35,519 bases of DNA, taken from assembly GCA_014584305.1 (NCBI GenBank), contig JACTND010000338.1, forward strand, positions 1 through 35,519, written 5' to 3'. A program made the translations under genes and the position numbers. This stretch comes from Planctomycetota bacterium. GTDB taxonomy: Bacteria > Planctomycetota > Planctomycetia > Pirellulales > Pirellulaceae. The notes beneath the pieces were generated by a model. It was not told where the DNA came from, ran no database searches, and saw only the letters and a program-made list of their open reading frames with translations. Position 1 is the stretch's first letter. Each line of letters opens with the position of its first letter. This document shows positions 1 through 7,188 of this stretch, piece by piece.

Positions 1-87
1 GAGCATAGCCTTTCGGACACAGCGGGAAATGCAGTGATAAAACCGTGTGACATTCACATCGACCAGCAACTTTCGCGGCATTGTCAT
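1..87 (-). CDS. IS200-like / REP-associated tyrosine transposase, N-terminal fragment
   Basis: The first 29 codons of a gene that continues beyond the left edge. Translation on the minus strand gives a short basic start followed by RFYHCISRCVRKAML. The YHxxxRxxR pattern is the first beta-strand of Y1 (HUH single-strand) transposases of the IS200/RAYT type. The HUH motif and catalytic tyrosine would lie outside the window and cannot be checked. The start at 87 is chosen because GGGAG lies 7 bases upstream (95-99); an ATG two codons later (81) is an alternative. A good sigma-70 type promoter precedes it, and a copy of the dispersed GGACAGGCATAAT repeat lies just upstream of that. In the family these enzymes move single-stranded elements or REP sequences, so this gene is a candidate source of the repeats in this window (inference). 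Confidence 0.72.
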   Translation of the reverse strand, partial: MTMPRKLLVDVNVTRFYHCISRCVRKAML

Positions 88-136
88 GGTCCAACTCCCG
101 TAATCAACCGACCCGCTCTCCCTGCCAGATTTCCGC

Positions 137-165
137 ACTGTATCAAATCCAGCCGGGCCTGTCAA
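137..165 (-). promoter_or_regulatory. Predicted promoter of the transposase gene
   Basis: On the minus strand a perfect TTGACA (160-165) is followed, after 17 bases, by TACAGT (137-142), four of six matches to TATAAT. It lies about 50 bases upstream of the transposase start codon. The -35 box begins one base from the end of the dispersed repeat, so the promoter travels with the repeat end if this is one element. Consensus match only; no transcript evidence. Confidence 0.55.
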
Positions 166-192
166 CATAATTATGCCTGTCCTTTAACTTTT
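166..192 (-). repeat. Dispersed GGACAGGCATAAT repeat, copy A
   Basis: Read on the minus strand, GGACAGGCATAATTATG points toward the transposase gene. Directly before it the 7-base unit AGTTAAA occurs twice in tandem. It begins 8 bases past the antiporter stop codon. The same core occurs at 12226, 12301, 17785, 26588 and 26721. It may be the left boundary of the element carrying the transposase. Confidence 0.75.
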
Positions 193-199
193 AACTGGG

Positions 200-1234
200 T
201 TAGCGTTTGGCGAGGACGAGGAGGGTGAGGAGGGTTAGGGGTAGGCAGAAATAGAGCATGGCGTGGGCGAAATCGGCACGCCAGATACTGCTGGTTTGGT
301 CGAGGATAAGGTAGGTGACGTAGGCCACATAATATGCCAGAAGCAAGATACCCTCCCAGCGAGCGATAAGGCCATCGATAAAGATGGGCAAACAGACGAC
401 GCTAACCGCTATCATTACCGGAAAGTCAAACCAGAGCGCTTGCTCGGATACGGCAATGGGATTAGGTGCCACCGAAGCGGCTACGCCCAATACGCAGAGC
501 AAATTGAAGATATTGCTACCGACGATATTGCCAACGGCAATGTCGCGCTGGCCGCGGAGGCTGGCGACGACCGAGGTGATGACTTCCGGCAACGATGTGC
601 CCGCAGCGACGACGGTCAATCCAATAATCAGCTCCGAAACGCCAAGTGCGCGGGCAATTTCGACTGCTCCGCCAACCAGCAGCCGCGCGCCGACAATTAA
701 CAACGCAAGACCAGCGGCGATGAATAGGACATTTGTTATCCAACCTGTGGAGCGTTTTGGTTCCGATGGCAAGACGGTTTCCCTTGATTGTTCTCGACGC
801 GCTTGACCGACCAACCACCACGTGTAAGCGACGAGCGCTGCAACGGCCGTCATTCCTTCCGATCGTGAGAATTCACCATCACAGCAGGTGACAAACATCA
901 AAGAGGAAATGGCGATCATAATCGGTACATCGCGACGAATGAGAAGGCTGGAGACGGTCAGCGGGGCAACGACGGCCGCCAAGCCCAGTATGGCGAGCAC
1001 GTTGAAAATATTGGATCCCAAGACGTTGCCCAAGCCGACATCGGTGCCGGAATAGGCGGCTTGTGTCGTTACTGCCAACTCCGGAGCGCTCGTTCCAAAC
1101 GCCACCACGGTCAAACCAATGACGAGTGGCGAAACGCGAAACGAGAGCGCCAGACGTTCCGCGCCGCGCACGAGCCATTCGCCTCCCCAAACGAGCAGCA
1201 CTAGGCCACTTAGCACCGCAGCAATGGTTCCCAT
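200..1234 (-). CDS. Calcium/sodium antiporter (CaCA superfamily, YrbG-like)
   Basis: An inner-membrane cation exchanger of about 344 residues, the normal size for prokaryotic YrbG/NCX-like proteins. It shows the two inverted alpha-repeats that bind the ions. The first has GLTVVAFGTSAPE (about residues 40-52) and GNVLGSNIFN (69-78). The second has GLTVVAAGTSLPE (about 205-217) and GNIVGSNIFN (about 237-246). The Glu in each GTS-PE motif and the Asn of each GSNxF motif are the known ion ligands, and all are present. Around ten hydrophobic segments are visible, with a hydrophilic loop near residues 145-165 joining the halves. ATG 1234 is preferred over GTG 1237, with AAGG just upstream. It is divergent from the VWA gene. 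Direction of transport and exact ion cannot be read from sequence. Confidence 0.93.
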   Translation of the reverse strand: MGTIAAVLSGLVLLVWGGEWLVRGAERLALSFRVSPLVIGLTVVAFGTSAPELAVTTQAAYSGTDVGLGNVLGSNIFNVLAILGLAAVVAPLTVSSLLIRRDVPIMIAISSLMFVTCCDGEFSRSEGMTAVAALVAYTWWLVGQARREQSRETVLPSEPKRSTGWITNVLFIAAGLALLIVGARLLVGGAVEIARALGVSELIIGLTVVAAGTSLPEVITSVVASLRGQRDIAVGNIVGSNIFNLLCVLGVAASVAPNPIAVSEQALWFDFPVMIAVSVVCLPIFIDGLIARWEGILLLAYYVAYVTYLILDQTSSIWRADFAHAMLYFCLPLTLLTLLVLAKR

Positions 1235-1333
1235 CACCCTTCAGTTCCTATGCATGCAATTTCTCTGAAATTCTCCGCGACCAGCGATGTCGAGCAACGT
1301 CCCGCCGCATCCGTTTTTCTGGCGCTGTCTTCC

Positions 1334-2446
1334 ATGTATGGGCTGACCTATACTTGTACTGGCAAAGTCAGTTTATTGCTATCGGCAGTAGAACGCAGCG
1401 TGGTTGTTTCGGATTCATCGCGGAGTTTGTCGGCCGCCCGTTTTAACAGGCGCGGCTTCGTGTGTAGCTTATTGTTGCATGCGGCACTGTTGGCTTTGTT
1501 GATTTGGCTGATGCCGGAACGCGCGGGTTCGGGGGGCAGGGACGACATTCGTCCGGGAACGATCGTTTTGGCAATTGTGGACGACGTCGAGCAAATCACA
1601 ACCTATCAAGAAGAAGTCTTCGCCGAAGTGGACGCGAATTATCCCGCGATGTCGTCCGCCACCGACGAGTCGGAGCCGCCTGGGCAATCCCAGGTGAATC
1701 GCTCGGTGAGTGACACGGAGTTGATTCCCCCGAACGATTTCGGTTGGTTGCCACCCGATGCCTCGGCATTGCGCACGACTGGAGATCTACGACCGCGGGC
1801 GACGGTCGCCGAGCTGACAGCGGCGGATTTGGAAGCAATCCGCGCCGATCAAAAGAGGCTGGCGGCGGCCGGGCCGTCGGGGCCACCGGCTACTGTTTCG
1901 CTATTCGGCAGTCAGCCCATCACTGGCCAACGATTTGTATTCGTGATCGATCGTTCGAAAAGCATGGGGGCGCAGGGCCTGGGGGTTTTGGGCAAAGCGC
2001 GCAACCAGTTGGGCGATGCATTGCGATCGTTAGCGGACCACCACCTGTTTCAAATTGTCGCCTTCCACCATTCGACCGTGATGATGAATCGGCGCGAAAT
2101 GTTGCCGGCCTCGGAAAGCAACATCGAGCACGTTGCGGACTTCTTGGATCAGTTGGCCCCGTATGGCGGGACAAACTACGAAGGAGCAATCTACACTGCT
2201 CTGGCTTTGCAACCAGACATCCTGGTCCTGCTTACCGATGGAGACGAACCCGGTTTGAATGCCGGCCAGATGGCGGCCATTCAGCGCGCATGTGGTGGAA
2301 AGACGCAGATTCACTGTTTACAATTTGGCTGGGAATCGATGGCCCCGAATCGCGGGTTTCTGCGTGAATTGGCGGAAAAGACGGGGGGCAGCTATCGCTA
2401 TGTGTGCGTTCCTGAATGGGAAAAAACCAGTCGACCGTCAAACTAG
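1334..2446 (+). CDS. Membrane-anchored von Willebrand factor A domain protein
   Basis: One hydrophobic segment (FVCSLLLHAALLALLIWLMP) near the N-terminus is followed by an acidic, proline-rich linker of roughly 120 residues and a C-terminal VWA domain. The VWA begins at RFVFVIDRSKSM, giving the DxSxS metal-binding (MIDAS) motif. A threonine in YGGTNYEGAI and the aspartates of VLLTDGDEP fit the other MIDAS positions. The sequence predicts an inner-membrane protein with the VWA domain in the periplasm. The ligand is unknown. The start is uncertain: ATG 1334 is used, but ATG 1250 and GTG 1402 are also in frame and none has a clear ribosome-binding site. It ends 15 bases before the next gene, so the two are probably one transcript. 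Similar TM-linker-VWA proteins are common in planctomycetes; their function is not established. Confidence 0.8.
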   Translation: MYGLTYTCTGKVSLLLSAVERSVVVSDSSRSLSAARFNRRGFVCSLLLHAALLALLIWLMPERAGSGGRDDIRPGTIVLAIVDDVEQITTYQEEVFAEVDANYPAMSSATDESEPPGQSQVNRSVSDTELIPPNDFGWLPPDASALRTTGDLRPRATVAELTAADLEAIRADQKRLAAAGPSGPPATVSLFGSQPITGQRFVFVIDRSKSMGAQGLGVLGKARNQLGDALRSLADHHLFQIVAFHHSTVMMNRREMLPASESNIEHVADFLDQLAPYGGTNYEGAIYTALALQPDILVLLTDGDEPGLNAGQMAAIQRACGGKTQIHCLQFGWESMAPNRGFLRELAEKTGGSYRYVCVPEWEKTSRPSN

Positions 2447-2461
2447 ATAGACAGACTCCAA

Positions 2462-4525
2462 GTGCCAACCCATCTATTTCATCGCCGGTGCTCTGTTGTT
2501 CTTTGGGCCTCACTACTGATGTTTGGGGCAGTAAGTTGTTTGGCGTCCGTAGTTGGGGGTCAGCAGGTTATCCAATTGAAATTGCGCAATGGTTCATCAT
2601 TGACCGCGGCTGTGGAAGCCTTTGAGTTGACCTGGACTGAATTTCGGGCCCGGGGCGCCAGCCAGCCCCAACGGTATTCGCTCACCTCGATTGACCGCCT
2701 GATCCTCTCTGGCTCGCCCGTCAGCGAGTTCTTGGAGATTGCAAAACAATTGGTCGTTCAGCTAGGGGATGAGAGTTATCAGCGACGCGAAGAAGCGGAA
2801 GCGACATTAAAGTCGATGCTCGATCAATCCGCCAATCCCACCCTCAAGTCCTTTATTGAAGATGCGGTAAACGACCAACGCCTTGAAGTGCGATTTCGGG
2901 CTCAGCGCATTTTGAGCGCGCTCGTCGTGTCCAACCAGCCACCGAGTTCTGCCGACAACTTCGATGTGCTGTTCCTGAAGGAAGGGCGGCACATGCGCGG
3001 CGACGCAGGTGAGTTCACGATCGCTTTTCAGTGGCGCGGCCAGTCGTTTCAATGTAGTCGTCGAGACATTGCCGAATTGAGATGGATGGCCACCGAGATG
3101 GACCACGCATCGGCGACCGGGCCTTGGACGCCCAAACGTGGAGCAAAAGCATATATTCAGCCGCCGGAGGTCCGACCAGGCGATCTTACAGAAATCGACT
3201 TTGAGCGGGATTTGCTGGGAGGTCCATTGGAACGCGGGGCCAGTGTGGACCGATTATATGCGGATCGCGGATTGCTGTTCCATTCGGATGTGGGATATAT
3301 CGGTATCTCGGGTTACGAGATCAATTTTGAAGGGCGTCCGCCGCGCGGCAATTCGATCTGCGTGTATGACACGCGTGGGAGTTTTACGCGCCGCTTTAAA
3401 GGTGTTACGGAAATAGCGTTTTGTATGCCCGGTCGTGCTGCCGAGGCCGCCGGAGTTCATTGGTTCGAGTGTTATGCCGCCCGCTTAGACAATCCTAGAG
3501 ATTTTGTGTTGCAGGCGTTTGATGCGGCTGGGCGACTGTTGGCGACAGTCGAGTCGAGTGATCAGCCGTGCGGTTATTTTGCGGTAGCCTCCGCGCAGCC
3601 GATTCATTCCGTGAGGTTCTTGTCGAATCCCTCGCTGTTCCATTTAAAACGGCGAGTCGATGACGATTATGCGATCGACAATGTGGCGTTCTCGTCTCCA
3701 GTCAACGTGCCGCCACTCCACGCTGAGCGGTATCGTATCGGTGTTCGCGGTGGCGATGTCTGGTGCGCCGACCACGTCCGATTCGGCAACGACCGGACCT
3801 TGACCATCGAGCCGCTGGGCGCGTCGGCACCAGTTACATTCGATCTGGAGGAACTGGAGTACCTGTTGTTTCCGGGAAGTTCGTTTCCAGAGCCGGCGCG
3901 CAATTCGAAACGGTGGTTGGCGCTATTAGCCGATGGCAGCATGGTGGAAATTCAGGCCGATCCCCGACTCCAACCCTCGCGGCCGGAGATGGGGGCCTTT
4001 GCCAAAGAGCAGGTCTTGGCGATCTGGTCGGCGCGGGACTTCATGCGCTTTCCCAACCAGGAAGATTGGGCGGGGCGCAAGTATCAGCTCGTGTTCCCGA
4101 CAGCTCGCATTTCCACGGACGAATTATCACTGAATGAAACACGTATTGCTTGGGATTCAACGAATGCCCGACGACAGTTTGACGGGGTATATACCAGAGG
4201 CCTGGAGGTTGTTAATGAGAACGGATTGGCCGTGGACGAGGAACCACCACTCCCCATCGAGTTGCAGTCCTTGGAATGGCCGGAACCCAATTCGGGTCAC
4301 TTGCCGACCATTTGGTTTGCGGATCCACCCGACGCAGCCTACACGACAGCGCCGTCGGTCTTGCTCAAGAACGGCGAGTTGTTTGTACTCGGAGGTAAGT
4401 TAGGCTTCCAATTGAATTCGCTGTCGCCCGCCGGTTTGACGATCGTTCGCACAGACGCCAGCCATCCAATGCACTCGGAACCAATGGCGATTCCGTTCGA
4501 TGTTATTCAGCGCATTGTATTCTAA
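2462..4525 (+). CDS. Secreted HEAT-repeat / beta-sandwich protein of unknown function
   Basis: A 687-residue protein with an N-terminal signal sequence (hydrophobic stretch VVLWASLLMFGAVSCLA). Residues about 95-150 form HEAT-like helices with the pattern REEAEATLKSM and LEVRFRAQRIL, often seen in planctomycete exported proteins. Residues about 240-400 look like a jelly-roll beta-sandwich: alternating hydrophobics, a GVTEIAF strand, a QAFDAAGRLLATV strand and a terminal YAIDNVAF. That resembles choice-of-anchor or carbohydrate-binding folds. The remaining C-terminal half is beta-rich with no recognised motif. GTG 2462 is the most upstream start consistent with the signal peptide. It follows the VWA gene by 15 bases, suggesting a shared role at the cell surface. 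No catalytic motif was found. Confidence 0.7.
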   Translation: MPTHLFHRRCSVVLWASLLMFGAVSCLASVVGGQQVIQLKLRNGSSLTAAVEAFELTWTEFRARGASQPQRYSLTSIDRLILSGSPVSEFLEIAKQLVVQLGDESYQRREEAEATLKSMLDQSANPTLKSFIEDAVNDQRLEVRFRAQRILSALVVSNQPPSSADNFDVLFLKEGRHMRGDAGEFTIAFQWRGQSFQCSRRDIAELRWMATEMDHASATGPWTPKRGAKAYIQPPEVRPGDLTEIDFERDLLGGPLERGASVDRLYADRGLLFHSDVGYIGISGYEINFEGRPPRGNSICVYDTRGSFTRRFKGVTEIAFCMPGRAAEAAGVHWFECYAARLDNPRDFVLQAFDAAGRLLATVESSDQPCGYFAVASAQPIHSVRFLSNPSLFHLKRRVDDDYAIDNVAFSSPVNVPPLHAERYRIGVRGGDVWCADHVRFGNDRTLTIEPLGASAPVTFDLEELEYLLFPGSSFPEPARNSKRWLALLADGSMVEIQADPRLQPSRPEMGAFAKEQVLAIWSARDFMRFPNQEDWAGRKYQLVFPTARISTDELSLNETRIAWDSTNARRQFDGVYTRGLEVVNENGLAVDEEPPLPIELQSLEWPEPNSGHLPTIWFADPPDAAYTTAPSVLLKNGELFVLGGKLGFQLNSLSPAGLTIVRTDASHPMHSEPMAIPFDVIQRIVF

Positions 4526-4554
4526 GGTGATTGCCGTTGTGTCAGGATAGGTTA

Positions 4555-6246
4555 CTATTTTTGGCCGGCAATCGTCGCCTGATAAAGCGTGGACGCCTCG
4601 GCTTGCCGCCGCAATAAACCGATCGCTGTCTGCAGGACCACATCGTCCGAATGTGACGTTGATAATTCGTTCGTTTCGCTCACCGCCGGTTTGGCAGTCT
4701 GTTGTACGGCCACGTCGGGGATAACGCCGCGTTGGCTGATGGCAACGCCGCGGGGAGAATAGAACAGGGCGGTTGTCAATCGCAACCCTCCGGTGTTGCC
4801 ATTCAGCGGGAAGATGCCCTGCACACTTCCTTTGCCGTAGCTCTGTTGGCCGACGATCATGCCGCGGCCGTGATCCGCGATGGCCGCCGCAAAAATCTCG
4901 CTCGCGCTGGCTGAGTTTTCATCGATCAAGACGACTAGCGGAACGCGCCAGGTACCTTCGGCCTGGGCTTGATGCGTGAAATCCTCGAGCGGGTTGCGGC
5001 CTTTGGTGGAGACGATCACGCCGCGATCAATAAAGCGGTTGGCCACATCCACCGCCGCCGTTAACAGGCCGCCGGGATTTCCGCGAACGTCGATGATTAA
5101 GTGCCGCATTCCCTGTCGATGTAGTTGCCACAGCGCGGCGTCAAGGTCTTGACCGGTCGTCTTCTGGAAATTGACCAACCGCAGGTAGGCGACGCCACGG
5201 GCCGCATCGACGATACCCGCCCGGTCAAAACTAGGAATCTCCACTCGCCGTCGCTGCAAACTCAGTTGATGTTGCTGGCCGTCCGGTCGCTGAACACGGA
5301 CGCTGACGAAGCTTCCCTCGAGTCCACGCAACAAATCCGCGCAGCGTTCCGCGCCGACTTGTGCCACCGAGTTGCCATCCACGGCAATGATCTTGTCGCC
5401 GCGGCGGATGCCCCCTTGGCCAGCAGGCCCCAAGTCGATCACGTTGACTATGTCCAGGGAATCGTTTTGTAGTTTCAGTTCGACCCCCAAGCCGACAAAG
5501 TTACCGTCGATTTGCGACATCGTGTCTTGATATTGATCGCGCGTCAGATAACTCGAATACAAATCGAGTCCGGCGGTTGTACCCGCCACAAACTCGTGAA
5601 AGACGGCGGCGGATTTGAGTCCCAGTTGATCGTGCATGATCTGCGCCGTGCGTTCAGCCACCCAAACGGAATCATTGCGGCCGCGCACCGTCGTATCTCG
5701 CAAGGCGACGTGCAGTTGTTCCCAAGCACGTTGAATCTGCTGCTCGGAGGCCTGAGGCAGAAATCGCTGCCGAAATGACGGGTTGGCCAAGGCCGCTTGC
5801 AGGCTAATCAATCCATAACGCGACAATGCGTGCCAGTCGGGCGTTTCCACATGGTACGTGTCAATTTTTTGGAGGATTTCCGAATACAGGCTCAACGCCT
5901 TTCGAGGATCGCCCTGTTCGATTTGAGCAATCAGCCCCAGGTCGTTGCACCGCCGCGACAAGTCACATTGGATTCTCGCCAGAGTCCGTTTGTGCAACAG
6001 GGCTGTGTCATTCGGGTTTTGCTTCAACGCTTGTTGGTAGATCGCTAATGCATCCGCCCATTGACCACGACTTTCGTGTTCTTGGGCTTGCTGCAACGGC
6101 GACGGCTGAACAGGTTGCGGCGCCAACAGAGTGGCTGGCCGGCCGCTGGAAAAAGGCAAATCGATTTGCGACCAAGCGCAGCTCGACCAACAGAACCACA
6201 GCGCAGCGCAGCACCGCGCGAGAACCAACCGGGAGCAAACATCCAT
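4555..6246 (-). CDS. C-terminal processing peptidase (S41) with N-terminal TPR and PDZ domains
   Basis: An exported serine protease of the CtpA/Tsp family, about 563 residues. A signal peptide is followed by a TPR-like segment (near 50-120: GQWADALAIYQQALKQNPND and GDPRKALSLYSEIL). A PDZ domain lies near 245-335 (GLGVELKLQNDSLDIVNVI, IRRGDKIIAVDG). The protease core follows, with DVRGNPGGLL, the nucleophile region DENSASASEIFAAAI and the catalytic-lysine region QSYGKGSVQ. The Ser/Lys dyad of the family is therefore intact. These enzymes cleave C-termini of periplasmic proteins. The added TPR suggests protein-protein recruitment (inference). ATG 6246 gives the better signal peptide; ATG 6258 adds four residues. 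It is convergent with the preceding gene, 29 bases apart. Confidence 0.92.
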   Translation of the reverse strand: MDVCSRLVLARCCAALWFCWSSCAWSQIDLPFSSGRPATLLAPQPVQPSPLQQAQEHESRGQWADALAIYQQALKQNPNDTALLHKRTLARIQCDLSRRCNDLGLIAQIEQGDPRKALSLYSEILQKIDTYHVETPDWHALSRYGLISLQAALANPSFRQRFLPQASEQQIQRAWEQLHVALRDTTVRGRNDSVWVAERTAQIMHDQLGLKSAAVFHEFVAGTTAGLDLYSSYLTRDQYQDTMSQIDGNFVGLGVELKLQNDSLDIVNVIDLGPAGQGGIRRGDKIIAVDGNSVAQVGAERCADLLRGLEGSFVSVRVQRPDGQQHQLSLQRRRVEIPSFDRAGIVDAARGVAYLRLVNFQKTTGQDLDAALWQLHRQGMRHLIIDVRGNPGGLLTAAVDVANRFIDRGVIVSTKGRNPLEDFTHQAQAEGTWRVPLVVLIDENSASASEIFAAAIADHGRGMIVGQQSYGKGSVQGIFPLNGNTGGLRLTTALFYSPRGVAISQRGVIPDVAVQQTAKPAVSETNELSTSHSDDVVLQTAIGLLRRQAEASTLYQATIAGQK

Positions 6247-6650
6247 TGCGTTAACCATCCGTTGAGGACGACCGTTCGTTGCAGAGGGCGGCCGAGAATT
6301 CTGGAGCGCGGCACGCCATCGCCGAAGCAGTCACTTCAGGATTGGGCCCGTTGTTCGGCGTTGCCTGAATCGCCAGGGCCACAAGCTTTAGGCCTGCAAC
6401 AATAGATCAGAAAGTCACCGCAGTCAAAGAAACGGCGCGTTTTTGTGACTGCAACATCCGCACAATCCACAGACCAAGCAGGTCGCGCCACTGTTGTACC
6501 AATGGCGGAAAGTTTGCCGGGGCGCCGCCCTGTCGGCGACGCCCCAGGATGCTTGGGAATCGGCGGTGCGTCCCGGCCCATCCGTTACGTTGGTTACGCC
6601 TGTGTGGTTCGCGCGGTTGTTCGCTCCCCGGCCCATCCGGTAAGCGGATG
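6247..6650. other. Gap with several strong stem-loops
   Basis: No credible gene is seen. The stretch holds several inverted repeats. TTCAGG/CCTGAA lies at 6335-6369. A near-perfect 15-position stem with a GCG loop spans 6420-6452. A GC-rich hairpin spans 6519-6545 (ggggcg-c-cgcc / ggcg-a-cgcccc). CATCCG/CGGATG at 6634-6650 lies directly after the stop of the following gene. The 13-mer CCCGGCCCATCCG occurs twice (6572-6584 and 6627-6639). None has a T-tract typical of a Rho-independent terminator. Decayed mobile or REP-like DNA, or a structured RNA, are both possible. Confidence 0.55.
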
Positions 6651-6989
6651 TCAAACGACTTCAGGGACGAAGGCTCCGCCTGGAATCGGAAAATGGACTG
6701 GCGGGACGACTGTCTTTGCCCGCTTCTTCCGACGGCGGTCCTGTGTCCATTCCCGGGTCATGACTTCAAAGACGTCCGGGGATTCATAGCGGGCGACGGT
6801 GCGACCTTCGGCGATTGGCCCCACGAGTCCGCGAAACAGCGGATAACCTCGCAAGCTCAATTCCGTGCTGCAATCGTCAACACCGATCTGCTCATAATAT
6901 TCCGATACCGCGTCGAGACTGTCATAATCTCGACTGCGCAGCGATCCGTCCGCGGCGCAAGAAACAATGCGAATGATCCGATTTGCCAT
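6651..6989 (-). CDS. Small conserved-looking protein of unknown function
   Basis: About 112 residues starting MANRIIRIVSC. It is soluble, with no signal peptide or membrane segment. It contains the segment DSLDAVSEYYEQIGVDD and a basic patch QDRRRKKRAK near the C-terminus, ending in a proline/valine-rich tail. I do not recognise the family. ATG 6989 is preferred over an upstream in-frame ATG at 7022 because GGAACG precedes it at a suitable distance. It lies about 200 bases downstream of the Ser/Thr kinase gene on the same strand and could be co-transcribed with it. Coding status rests on length and plausible composition only. Confidence 0.5.
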   Translation of the reverse strand: MANRIIRIVSCAADGSLRSRDYDSLDAVSEYYEQIGVDDCSTELSLRGYPLFRGLVGPIAEGRTVARYESPDVFEVMTREWTQDRRRKKRAKTVVPPVHFPIPGGAFVPEVV

Positions 6990-7188
6990 GTGTGCGTTCC
7001 GTTCAGTTGGACTGATAAACAAAACGCCCAGGCCCTTACCGCTCCGTGTCTTGGGTCACACTCCGTTGCCACTCTGGACTAATAAAACTTGTATCGACGC
7101 ACAGACCGCCTAAACTCGCCAGTTTCTCGCCGGGCGATACGATCCCTAACATGCGAAAATTAGGCGCGATCCGAACCGGCATATCCAT

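Noticed and set aside
6424-6654. Minus-strand frame over the hairpin-rich gap
   Set aside because: Low-complexity Arg/Thr/Ala composition matching hairpin DNA; it overlaps the stop of the small gene at 6651.
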